From Rhabditophanes sp. KR3021 (Eukaryota > Nematoda > Chromadorea > Rhabditida > Alloionematidae): a stretch of 64,000 bases of DNA. The translations under genes and the position numbers were made by a program. Of this stretch, positions 11,069 through 21,646 are shown one piece after another; the first letter of the stretch is position 1; every line of letters begins with the position of its first letter. The stretch covers positions 2,976,001 to 3,040,000 of the forward strand of contig CAUJLY010000004.1 of assembly GCA_963281155.1 (NCBI GenBank), read 5' to 3'. Below the pieces are notes generated by a model. It was not told the DNA's origin and made no database searches. It saw only the letters and a program-made list of their open reading frames with translations.

Positions 11069-12493
11069 GTTTTGGCAAAAACACTTACTTATGCGTAATC
11101 TTATTTCGTAGCAATGCTTTCTTAAATCAAATTATCAGCTTATAATCAAATTATACTACACATTATACTTCAAATATAACTACTAACTACTACAACTACA
11201 TTCTTACCTATTTTTCAGTTGTCTTCATTGTACAGTCTATTCAATATCCCTCTTTGTCGTCATTTTTAAAACTTTATAAATTGTCTATCTTATTTTTTTG
11301 GCTTTTTGTAACAAAAGGAAAATAATTTGTGGTATTATTAGATATATATTTTATTGTTATTTCTAGTTACAATTGACTTTTGACATATCAAATTGACTCC
11401 TTAATTTGATCACATTAATCGAATTTCATTCAAAAGAATTCCAGTAAATTAATATGTTATTGGTTAATAAGTATATTTACATCTATCATATTTGGGCATA
11501 ATACATATTACATGTTGTGAAATTTAAACCTCATGTACACTAAATATTTACATGATTACTACCAATGTAAAAATATCAAATTTGTCCATCATTCTAATGT
11601 AACTGTCAATTAAATTTTCCTTACTCTTCATTTTTTATGCGAATCAAAATATATTGAATTCAATTGGTACAAACACATAAAGCAATAAACGATAGTAATG
11701 TCCCAACAGCATCACTATGTAATAATATCAATTTATTCCTGCCAAATCAAATTTAGCTTTCCTTCAAATGCCAGTAAACTTTTTGTCAAGTGTCTTATTT
11801 TGATGCTCATCATCCAAAAAAGCCACGATTAGGGCGGTTCATTTTTTAAAGCAAGACTATATCAGAACTTGCCATTTTATGTGTTGTAGTAGTGCCAAAA
11901 AATCTTTCTTTAAATTTTTATTATTTTTTTAAGAAATATTTCAAGCCAGGCGGAGTCGTCCATTTCAATGAAACAAAAGAAAAAAGATGGATGCCTGCTA
12001 TTTCTTATCTAACTTGTATATCTCCCAGGGATTGATGTTATACCCAAAAACAATGCCCTTTCATTGTGGTGATTCAAACAATATTTTAGAATAAATCTAA
12101 ATATCGCTTACATTGTCTTTATTTAGCCATATTTGAGTATATTTAAATTATATCCTCCATTGTTTTTAATTTCCTTCCCATGAACTTTGTCCCCTAAAAT
12201 ACATTTAGTACACTAATCTCACGGATAATTCGATAGGTACAAGTAATTTGATTTATAATATCAACTGTCTTTTAACTATTTTATCATTACGTTTCAAATA
12301 TTGTGTACTATTTATAGTCCTTTTTTACAAGCATTAGTCACAATTCAAAAATAATTATTTCGCCATAACATCAAACTTCCTCTTCTTAAAGACTTTAGCA
12401 CATCATTAAAAAGATTGTAGGGATTCGTTCTATCACCGAATTGCTTTTACGCTATTAAAAATAATTAATTTTTTCAGACAAACTAGAATAAGC
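11069..12493. other. Intergenic region after myosin
   Basis: AT-rich spacer holding the myosin 3'UTR and the upstream region of the neuropeptide gene. Its only recognisable element is the copy of a myosin intron/exon junction at 11242-11370, described separately. No gene is supported. Confidence 0.6.
11242..11370 (+). repeat. Copy of the myosin intron 3' end and splice acceptor
   Basis: This segment is clearly similar to 7733-7860, the 3' end of the intron before the rod exon that starts at 7856. The shared block includes AAAATAATTTGTGGTATTA and the acceptor TTTCTAG followed by TTAC. Similarity stops a few bases into the exon. It therefore looks like the remnant of a duplicated intron-exon unit, now downstream of the stop codon. 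Confidence 0.75.
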
Positions 12494-12946
12494 ATGTATC
12501 TAAAGATTATAACTCTTATCTGTTTCATACTAATTGTATCTCTTTATGGTGAGTTTTAAACCACTAATGCTACTTAATGCATATTTATAGCACAAACATC
12601 TACTGAAACACAAGATTCCGGTAAAGACGAGCTTTTACAATCTCCCGAAGACGAATCCATTGATAAGAGAGGTGGTGGTCGAGCATTTCATTTCAACAAT
12701 CCATATCCCTTATCCGATTCAATTTACAAAAGAGGTGGTGGACATGCATTTGTAAAGAAAGGTGGGGGTAGAGCATTCTTGAAGCGTGGAGGTGCCAGGA
12801 ACTTCATGCCTTCGTACATGAGCGATATGTACATGTATCCAAATGAAAAAAGAATTTACGACAATTATCCATATTACTTTTATGATAGTCAACTCAAAAG
12901 AGGCGGTGGCCGAGCATTCCAATTTAACGACTACTTGATGCAATAA
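12494..12946 (+). CDS. GGGRAF-type neuropeptide precursor (NLP-9/NLP-21-like)
   Basis: Two exons, 12494-12548 and 12591-12946, encode 136 aa. The first ~19 residues (MYLKIITLICFILIVSLYA) are a signal peptide. Dibasic KR or KK sites then release GGGRAFHFNNPYPLSDSIY, GGGHAFV, GGGRAFL, GGARNFMPSYMSDMYMYPNE, IYDNYPYYFYDSQL and the C-terminal GGGRAFQFNDYLMQ. Nematode nlp-9 and nlp-21 precursors carry GGGRAF and GGARAF peptides of this kind, so the product is probably a neuronal regulated-secretion precursor acting on a peptide GPCR. Assignment to nlp-9 or nlp-21 is open. The tyrosine-rich IYDNYPY peptide has no GGGRAF start and may be a spacer. No C-terminal glycine for amidation is present. Confidence 0.9.
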
Positions 12947-15900
12947 TTTGATATTTTAAACTTATATTTTCTTGGACAATCAAATGCTTACTATCACTAG
13001 CTTTTTCTATGAATCCGAACCGTGACCAAGAACAAACAAACATTTTACAGTACATGAATACTTCTCGATCTTGCAATTTATACCATTAAAGTTTAATCAT
13101 CTAATATTTTTTTGAAATATTCTTATAATAAACAGTGATTCTTTGTTCCTATTTTTCCTTAAATAGCATCTCCGGAATGGTCTGGGGATACAATCCATCA
13201 TTTTGATTGCCTAACCATTTTATCGTTTCATCCAATTCCTCAAACTTAACAAAATGTCATTTAAAGAAAGATTAATTATTATTTTAAAATAACTTCTATC
13301 ATATATTAAAGTTCTTCAAACAATACAAGCAATAAATTACTGCCTTTTTACACAAAAACTAAACATCTTTTCGGACATTTGAGCTTTCGAATTGGTTAAT
13401 ACTTTATGTTTGAGCTTTCAAATTACTCTTTCAAATTGTTTCATATTTTTTAAAGTACTTTCCTTTTAAAAGTCGGCTGTGCCCACTATAAAAGTATATT
13501 TATCCTAATTTTAACATTCATTCAGGAATAACCACCAAATCTAATTTCATATTACTCAGGAAAAGAGAGCTTGTAATAGATTACATGCGAAGCGTGACAT
13601 CACATATCCTAACAAAACAATAAAACGCAATAGAATGCAATAGAATTCCATACAATCAAAGACATTTCAGTACATTCAAATGATATTGCGATGAATTCAT
13701 GGCTCCTTACAAGATTAAGTTTCATCCAATGTCTTGGTCCTTGTTAGGGACCAAAACTTGTTACATATCTCTCTTTTTTCAATGATAAAGTATTAACTGG
13801 GGAATTTAATGATATACAATAACAGTATTTTTGAAGTTATGACGTGGTTGGTAAGAAAAGCTTAGGAATGCATTTGATAAAAATAATAATGTTTAAAGAT
13901 GTTGTCATAAACAAAAAAGATAGACATTCATAGATATACACAGATATATACTTATCTACATTTATTCACATTATACACAATTTGTGTTTTGTCAAAAATC
14001 GAAAAAAACATGATGCAATCAAATTTATTTAAATGTGCATCATTAAGATGGCATGACTTTGGAAGAGTTGAAAGTGGTAAAATTAAATTATCGTTCAACA
14101 ACCTCTTTTGTCCTTTGATTGCAGAAGTAGTATGTGGTTACTTACTCGTCCACCAACGCATATCATTAGTTTCAATTTCGAAATCATTCCGTTGCTCAGT
14201 GTAAATAATTTATAAAAATATTTTCAATTCTGATTTATCTCAAATCTATTTATGGCTTGTTAAGTTGTTTATAAGATGTGCAGATAAATTATGTGATTCT
14301 ACTTGTTTTGATTAATTAATGTGGATAAATTTAAAATAATACTACAAACAATGGAAATCTATGAATAATCTGATTTAATCCTATTTGATAACAAATCTTG
14401 CGATTCATTGAAGCAAAATATAGTTAGCATCTTAGTGAACAAAAAATGAACCGAACACCTACACATTCCAAATGAACTTAATGAATCGAAATGTCTTGCA
14501 ATCCTATATCATTTCAATATTTTTTTCTTTTATTTTAAACAAAAAAGAGTCATATTGTAGGCGAAATATTATGATTAAGAGGGATACAAATATTAACGAA
14601 ATTCATTTTTTCGTTAAAGAAATTTGATCTTAGCAAATAAAGCATACAAACCGATATCAGAGTGTGTCATATAAAACTAAATAAAAAGACAGAGGCAAAA
14701 ATGATTGGCTTAGTGTTGTAATTGCGCAAACTTGCTTTAACCTTTGTATTGAAGCTTTTAAACCATACCATTTTTTACCTATGGTGGTTAATGATTATTT
14801 TGGTCGCTACAATGACTAGTTTCCTTCAACAAAAAATTATACTTATTGTTAATACCAGTTGCTTTTTAAATCAAGGGTTTTATTCACTCGGAAGATCAAT
14901 CATTATTCATAACTATTAGCTTAAATGTTTTTGATCAGGCAATAATAACAAATATTATAGTTAAAATGCATTGTTATTATCCTAATTTACTTAACCATAA
15001 ATCTTATTTATAATTCCCTTACTTTTCCAACAGTTTCTATTTACTTAAACATCAAATTTATCGTGGGAGAAACTTTCGGAAATGTTTATCATTCCATTAA
15101 AGAACATTTCATTTTTCTTTATGAAATCAACATAAAAGTCTAAAAATTAGCTTCTTGTTTTTTATATAATATGTTTAGGTTGTTTCTTCCATATTTTATA
15201 CCAAATTATACAATAAAAATTATATAACAAAAACAAGTATTTGCATTTGCAAAAAGTACGAGGAATGTTTTTATCATGTTGCCTTTTGCTAGAGACCATA
15301 GCGGAAGTATTTGATTAATAAATAGACAAAAGTTAAGAGTATCCTCCCTATATCTATATATGGGATGCAGACATTTTTTCGGCTTGAAACATATTTACTT
15401 GTTGTGTCGATATCTTTGACAAAATATTTTGAGAAAACTTATTGTTTGCTACTTAATCTTTATTAGTCACTTATTTTTATTTTCTTTCAATTTATTTATA
15501 ACTCATTTTCGAACGGTACCAGGTACTTATTCGAATAGGCTTAGCTTTTGACAACCTGTTGACTGCCGCGGACATAGGTCAAAATAAGATACCAGCCTAA
15601 TGCACTATTACTATCACTAACTTTAAAAATAACATATTGCCAAGTTCAAACATCTTAATCCATCGTGTTTAATATTCAATCGCCAATTTCTCTTTCAAAG
15701 TTCACTACAACTTATGGCACATTTATCAAATTCCTAACAGCTTTCTATCTGTTAAAAAATACCTGCATCTAATCACAAAAGCTATAAAATATGTTAAAAT
15801 GGTGTCATTTTGAATATAAATGTTAAAGTTAGTACTTTTGATGTTGTCTGTCTCTTCTACAACAAAGTAATCTCTCTTTAAAGTAATATATTTATTTAGA

Positions 15901-17394
15901 TATTTAGTTGTTTTCTCAATTCTTTAAAATCTACCACACTTATATTATAAATACTTTTTAACCGCAACTTATTATTGTTATTAGTATGGATGTAGTATAA
16001 TATTTTTTAATATACCTGATTGTAATACCACACCTTTGCTAAAGGCAATTAGCTTTTCATTACCAACTAATTAATTCCTTTAACGTTCATCTTAAAGTAT
16101 ATATATGTTTATCCGTTTATTATAGCAAGCCATTTTCCAGTTTGTGCTTTACACACCGGCAAATGGATTTATCCGATTGGAGGCAATCACTTTACTAAAA
16201 CGAATTCAAGGACATATGGTGTTGTATAGTTGAGACATTCAACTTTTCCTTGATACAATTTTTGCTATGTTCATTTTTAATTTGACAATTAAACAACAAT
16301 TAAAGACATTTTGGATATAATAATTTGAAAAAATTGCATTTAGTAATTTTAAAATATCTTGATGTAGTGGCTTTAGGCATTGAATCCTTTTCAAAAACGT
16401 AGCACCATTTACTGTTTAAATATTTATCTATAAAGCGGAAAATGTGGGAGTTTCGAGTAAAAACGTAGTCAATCAAAATTATTATTGCATTCCTTCATAA
16501 TTGTTTTAACTCATCCAATTTCCTTGTCGTTTTTTGTCTCATTAGACAATTACATATCTTTCTTTTGATGGCTCTTGCATTCTGCCACATATATATAATG
16601 ACGAAAGAAATATACGTGTGCAATCAAAATTTCTTGCCCCTTAAAAAAAGCTTTGCAAATTCCGTCAAATTACACTTTTCCGTGACACTTAGCCAATATG
16701 AATTTATTCTAGCCCGCAGAGAGGTATCTTCATTAATTATTACTCTGACGTTTAAAAAATGCGCTACCATTCAACCTATCATTTTATCTTCCTTTATTTT
16801 ATCTACAAAAGAAACTGTTATAATAGTATTTAGAAAAGTTGTTAAATACATGTTAAAATGCATATTAAATTGAATGTTTAATTGGCTGCGATGATATAAT
16901 CAGCTTATTATATATCATTTTCCGGACGGAAATTAAAAAATACATTCATGCTTACTTATCAACAAACTTTGTGATATTTATTTTTAGAAAAATAATTACT
17001 AAGTATTCACAAACGTATATATATGTAATGCGTGTAATTTATATATAGATAAAGTATATCACTTCAAAATGTCACACAACCTAATATTCTGTTTACTTCT
17101 AACTTCACAATAACATTTTCATAATTTGTAAGATTCATTGACATGATTTTATTGTGGAAACTACAATTTACTTGCTTTTTTGGACGATTCATTGTAGTTT
17201 AAGTCCAGCTTCAATTGTGTTAAACAAAGATGATACTTTGGTGATATTACGAGGAGCATTTGAGACTCAAGGTCACCAACATTTTCGACAATAATTGGAT
17301 AATATGTTTGCTTTGTATCTGATTTTATTCCCTGTTACAAATGTTCTTACATTTATTTATAAAGTGCATCTTTAATTTACAGATTTTAATTAAA
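12947..17394. other. Long AT-rich intergenic region
   Basis: About 4.4 kb without a convincing gene. Open frames up to about 100 codons occur (for example from 16568) but have strongly AT-driven composition, no recognisable domain and no matching splice partners. Near 13610-13660 there are short direct repeats of the type CAATAGAATG. The first ~190 nt are the 3'UTR of the neuropeptide gene. Confidence 0.5.
13127..13132 (+). terminator. Poly(A) signal of neuropeptide gene
   Basis: AATAAA 181 nt after the stop codon of the neuropeptide precursor; the nearest canonical signal downstream. Confidence 0.5.
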
Positions 17395-18471
17395 ATGGCA
17401 AATATTGGTGTGCTTGGTATATTCCTAGTAATATGCCAACTTATTACAACTACCAATGCGGTTAAATGCTTTGATTGCTACGACACAGGGCCTTCAAATA
17501 AAAATTGTACTGAGGAAAATTATTGTGAGGGAGCAGCTTGTCTTATTTGTGAGTTATTTTTAAAGCACTTTGTATTATGGTTGTTATTAGTATTATTATT
17601 ATAAAGTTCCTTTTCTAACGAATTTGGATGTTTAGATGAAGCAGGTGACGATAAAACTAGCACTGCATTTTGTTTGTTGAGTCTAGAAGGGATTCAAAAG
17701 CTTCAAAACGGGTGTTGGCTGGAGCCAGATGGAAAGGGAAAGCACTGTCTTTGTGCTGGACAATTTTGTAATAAGTTAAGAGATCGAACACTAGTAACTA
17801 CTTGTAAGTATGCAATAATACTAAAAAAGTAATATTATTACATTATAAATTTAGATGATCCTTTTGCTTCCCCGATTCCAAATATGGAGTTCTTAACACA
17901 TAATCCATTGATTGATTACGACCAGGTTGACATCAAAACAAGCAAAGAAAGCAAAACTGTGGGCGGCGACGTAAAAGATAAATACAAAATTCACATTCAC
18001 AACAAGATTAATACAATCGAAAAAATAAGCAAAGACTTAGACTATCCTGGAGATGATGACTTGGTACCGATCAATTTTGAAGACTACCACGCACATACTC
18101 AAGATAAATACGATGGGAGTGGTGATAAAAATCATAAAAACGATAGTTCAAAACAAAAAAATCACAACTCAAAACAAAAAATGCACAAATATGATGGTGT
18201 AAAAGATAAAAATCAAAAAGACGATTCAAAAACAATTTCAATTGACCTAGAAGACAATGAAGTACAGAAAAGTGAAGAAAGAATTGAAGATTTACCTCAA
18301 GATGAGGGAAGTTTGATCACTGAACAAGACCCTCTAGTCATTCCAATGGGAAGTGATGTTATTGCTCATGGCAGTATCGAAGCGGAATCCATCAATTCAT
18401 CAACATACTACAAGATACCAGAAACCTTGATGCTACTTGCATCACTCTTCTTATCGCTTTATCTCTTCTAA
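17395..18471 (+). CDS. Secreted Ly6/uPAR-type protein, probably GPI-anchored
   Basis: Three exons, 17395-17548, 17636-17803 and 17855-18471, encode 312 aa. A signal peptide (about residues 1-23, ending TTTNA) is followed by a compact cysteine domain that starts KCFDCYDTGPSNKNC and ends CLCAGQFCNK, the usual Ly6/three-finger finish of cysteine plus CN. A long hydrophilic linker rich in Lys, Asp, His and Ser follows, with the repeat-like KQKNHNSKQKMHK. The last ~18 residues are hydrophobic (MLLASLFLSLYLF) and end at the stop, as in a GPI-anchor signal. The role is unknown; many nematode and arthropod Ly6 proteins modulate membrane receptors or channels. The ~190-residue linker is unusually long for a Ly6 protein. 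Confidence 0.8.
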
Positions 18472-18816
18472 ACCAGTACGATGAAGCTTATCACAAACCA
18501 CTCACACTGACAAAACTCCATTGTTAATTGTTTTTCTCCGGGTATCTGTATTCTTTAATTCACATACAAACCACCATATTTGGATTTCGTATATTATTTT
18601 GACAATACAACACCATATATTATATAATTATATATTAAATAAAATATTTTTTGATAAATGGCAGTGCTTAATGAAGGCAATTAAACTAGATTTGGGAGTC
18701 TCGTTCAGGTTTTGGTAGAAGGCACCATCATTTATTCCTAAAATATTGTTGATGAACGAGTAACATAAAAGCATTTATAAAGCCATTGGCTAAATAACAT
18801 TTTATCTTTTTTTGAC
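18472..18816. other. Short intergenic region with promoter
   Basis: Contains the 3'UTR of the Ly6 gene (AATAAA near 18639) and the promoter of the next secreted gene. Nothing else is recognised. Confidence 0.5.
18774..18782 (+). promoter_or_regulatory. TATA box of Trp/Ser-rich secreted gene
   Basis: TTTATAAAG 35 nt before the ATG at 18817. Its position and sequence suit a TATA promoter with a very short 5'UTR. Confidence 0.55.
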
Positions 18817-19206
18817 ATGATTCAATTAATCTTGCTAATTTCAATCCTTTTTAATGCTATAAACGTTATTAATGGCGACGGACCATGGGATAATTGGGGC
18901 GGCCATAGAAATTCTGGAGTTTATAGAAAAATTAAGTTTGGGTACTTTACCTTTCCTTCAGACAATCACCATCATTCTCACCCACAACCACCTCGGCCCT
19001 CCGGATGGAATGGAAGTTCATCGCCATGGGGAAGCTCATCCTGGTCGTCCTCTCCTCAAGATAGTTCATCATGGCAAGGAAGTAGTTCACCGTGGCAAGG
19101 AAGTAGTTCACCATGGCAAGGCAGTAGTGGTTCATCTTGGCAAGGAAGCAGTTCACCATGGCAGGGTAGCAGTGGCTCACAGTGGTCTGAAAGTGGTAGT
19201 TGGTAA
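18817..19206 (+). CDS. Small secreted Trp/Ser/Gly-rich repeat protein
   Basis: A single exon of 129 codons. A signal peptide (MIQLILLISILFNAINVING) precedes a short charged region with a His/Pro cluster (DNHHHSHPQPPRPSGW). The C-terminal half is a run of a degenerate SSSPWQG repeat, about eight Trp-containing units, ending SESGSW. No cysteine is present. Low-complexity Trp/Ser/Gly repeats suggest an adhesive, matrix, cuticle or antimicrobial peptide-like secreted product; I cannot choose. The TATA box, very short UTRs and a poly(A) signal overlapping the stop codon suggest a highly expressed small transcript. Confidence 0.75.
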   Translation: MIQLILLISILFNAINVINGDGPWDNWGGHRNSGVYRKIKFGYFTFPSDNHHHSHPQPPRPSGWNGSSSPWGSSSWSSSPQDSSSWQGSSSPWQGSSSPWQGSSGSSWQGSSSPWQGSSGSQWSESGSW

Positions 19207-19211
19207 ATAAA
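19206..19211 (+). terminator. Poly(A) signal overlapping a stop codon
   Basis: The sequence TGGTAAATAAAG holds both the stop codon TAA (19204-19206) and AATAAA (19206-19211). The 3'UTR would be only about 15-25 nt. Confidence 0.5.
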
Positions 19212-19242
19212 GTATAATAATGTGTTTTGACATAATTTATTA

Positions 19243-19461
19243 TTAATTTAATTTGAAGGTTACAACATTTTCAATAAATTTTATGTAATCTTTTATTGTA
19301 TGTATTTCACAAACACTACATCCATCTCTGTTACGCAATTGCTTATGATTCATTGGTAAAAGGTTGAAAGACTTCTTCTTTAAGGTGTGCTTCAGGCATA
19401 AACCTTGCCTTGCATTCACATTAATACAACTCTTAATTGGTGGTTGAAAGGTTTTTGACAT
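19243..19461 (-). CDS. Possible small cysteine-containing gene, unrecognised
   Basis: An ATG-initiated frame of 72 codons on the minus strand, MSKTFQPPIKSCINVN onward, with five cysteines, basic residues and an AATAAA about 15-20 nt after its stop. The frame stays open upstream to 19548 without another ATG. There is no signal peptide, so a missing upstream exon is possible. It lies between two plus-strand secreted genes and could be chance. No family is recognised. Confidence 0.25.
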   Translation of the reverse strand: MSKTFQPPIKSCINVNARQGLCLKHTLKKKSFNLLPMNHKQLRNRDGCSVCEIHTIKDYIKFIENVVTFKLN

Positions 19462-19564
19462 GATAAGAGGATTTTTGAGTACAATTAAACTAGAATTTGT
19501 TACAAGTTTACAAAATTGTTTAAATTTGTATAAAAGTGTTAACACCACATCATATTGCCCAGGG

Positions 19565-19573
19565 TATAAAAAG
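19565..19573 (+). promoter_or_regulatory. TATA box of PAN-type secreted gene
   Basis: TATAAAAAG 48 nt before the ATG at 19613, inside GGGTATAAAAAG. Confidence 0.55.
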
Positions 19574-19612
19574 ACATTTTTTAGAAAGATTTTTATTACT
19601 TACTAACTGTTT

Positions 19613-20872
19613 ATGATGAAGTTTATTTTTTATATCACTTTAATTGCTGCTTATATTCCATTTTCTTACTGTTCAAAAGAAAGTCTTAGGATGGCGCAAT
19701 GTTTTAAAGTTATGAACCTTGCTAGAGTCAAGACAGAAAAGGCAAGTATTTGTCTGCAGTTTTGTCTAAACTTTGAGAAGAACATCAATCAGAAATTAGC
19801 AGCAGCAAAGATGGATTCCATTTGTAAGATAGGATTTAATGGAGACGGTCAACTTGTTCCTACTAACATGAAATCGGCTAAATGTAGGTTATAACATATC
19901 TAAGTAAGTTATTTTTTAGTATTTGGAGCCATGAATGATTCACCACCAACGTGTTTTCAAGAAATTCCAGGCAAAGTGTTGATTGGCGTGGTTGATCAGT
20001 TGATTAAAGATGTGTCGGATAAAAATCAGTGTAAACAAATCTGTCAAACTACAAAGTTAAACGACGACAAGGATGTATTGTGCAAGGCAGCTATGTTCTA
20101 TCAGAAGGACAACACTTGCATATTGTCGTCTGAAACTAGACATACTATGGCAGAGTTATTCACATCTGACGAAGATTCCTTATATTTAGAGAACAAATGC
20201 AATGTAGGTATTGGAAGCATCGCAGGTGTCGGAGGTACCCAGGCAATTGTTGTCACAACGCCAGAAATTATAATAGAAGACAAAAATACTACACACATTG
20301 CAAGTGAGGAAAAGAGTACTATTCCAATATTAGAAATAACTACGCCATCATTTATTACGGCACATCTTTCATCCTCAAAATATAGTGGTTTAGAAAATAG
20401 TGGATATGGAGGAGTAGTACCCGAAGTTACAGTTATCTCCCATGAAAAAGATAGTCGTCCGATAGCTGCTAAATCAACACCTGAAATAGATAGCAAAATA
20501 ATTGATAGCTACAATCCAGCTGCATTGGCAACAGATAAACCATCGCACGGTGTAAAAGTAGAAACAGTCACGGCCAAACAAGAATATAGATTTAAATTGC
20601 ATCGCGATGAGCCAATTGAAAAGTGCTTTACTTCAATTTTACCCAAAGAATTAAGCCCAGAAGTCATTGTAAAATCGAATTCCTTGAAGCAGTGCTTAGA
20701 CATGTGCAGGTTATGTCTTACCTGCATTCAAGGAGATTTACAGTGCAAGATGGCAACATTCTCAGTCAAATCCAGCCATTGTGCCTTTTCTTCAAAACCA
20801 GGGGATTTTACAGAAGAAAAACCTTCATCGAATGCCGCTCTTCTTCATTTCCTCATTCAATCTTGTACCTAA
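19613..20872 (+). CDS. Secreted PAN/apple-like cysteine-rich protein
   Basis: Exons 19613-19883 and 19920-20872 (donor AAAT|GTAGGT) encode 407 aa. A signal peptide (about residues 1-20, ending FSYC or SYCS) precedes three cysteine modules. The first is at about 29-75 (AQCFKVM...ICLQFCLNF). The second, at about 97-180, has ENKC and the CKQICQTTK signature. The third, at about 310-405, has EKCFTSIL, SLKQCLDMC and CKMATF. This spacing, C-x-x-C preceded by a hydrophobic stretch and then CxxA-F, is typical of PAN/apple domains found in nematode cuticle or apical matrix proteins. A ~130-residue Ser/Thr/Pro-rich linker, a likely O-glycosylation region, separates modules 2 and 3. No C-terminal anchor is seen. 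Role as extracellular matrix or adhesion protein is inference. Confidence 0.7.
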
Positions 20873-21205
20873 GTATTTTTGTCTTTATTTACCATACCAA
20901 TTTTATTATTTCTAACAACGACATTTCCCAATAGACTTTATTTAAAGGTGAAAGCATATTATTACTAAAAACAAGTGTTATCTTTTTTGGTTTAAATAAA
21001 AATTGCTTTAGTCATAGTATGACATTGTGGAAAATAATATTTGTAGACTTCAAAATTATAAAAATTTATAACTAAATGTAAAATGTTTTATAGTCATAAG
21101 CATTTATATTGGAGTAGAATGAGGATTAAGCACTGATATATCACACACTTTCGGAATTAACTTTTGGATTTAAGGGATTATATGTTGTCTTTTGAGTATC
21201 AATTG
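20873..21205. other. Intergenic, convergent 3' ends
   Basis: Spacer between the 3' ends of the PAN-type gene (+) and the GARGF-amide precursor (-). AATAAA occurs on the plus strand at about 20996. No gene is seen. Confidence 0.5.
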
Positions 21206-21646
21206 TTATCCGAATCCTCTGGCACCTTGTTGTAAGATACGAAGTTTGAAGTTGTTGCCACGTTTAAATCCGCTGTTGTCAGATCTCTTCAAAGCGGCTT
21301 TGGCTTTGAGTAATTTAGATTGAGTAACATAAGAATCCAAGATATTGTCATCTCCTGATGTTAAGAAAATAGGTTCGGAACGGAGCTTATCAATTGGAAA
21401 TTGTACGGAGTCGTCGATACTTGGATGCATATAATACTGAGGCCTATAATAGCTGGCCAGAAACTTCTGCATGTAATCACTTGTGTAAGCTAAAGAGATG
21501 AAACATTTATTTTGGAAACGAAATTAGGAAAAATGACTTTGCTAAGGAAATAAATTACCTTCATTGTCTGAGCCTTCATTGTAAGCAAAAGTAGTAGCAA
21601 CTAATACAGCTAAAAAGATAGCTTGCTTGGATGCCATTATGTTCAT
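21206..21646 (-). CDS. Putative amidated neuropeptide precursor (…QQGARGF-amide)
   Basis: Two exons on the minus strand: 21646-21559 and 21489-21206, joined GAAG|gtaatt…tttag|CTTAC. They give 123 aa from the first ATG, or 120 aa from the second ATG at 21637. A signal peptide (MASKQAIFLAVLVATTFA) is followed by an acidic and aromatic spacer. The C-terminus reads LKR, SDNSGF, KR, then GNNFKLRILQQGARGFG and stop. Cleavage at the two KR sites and conversion of the terminal glycine would yield SDNSGF and an amidated 16-residue peptide ending GARGF-NH2. This architecture is that of a neuropeptide or hormone precursor, but I know no family with this peptide. It could instead be a small secreted protein with chance basic pairs. 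Confidence 0.6.

Noticed and set aside
16568..16873. 101-codon plus-strand frame in the long spacer
   Set aside because: Composition is AT-driven, with no domain, no promoter and no splice partner; judged chance.
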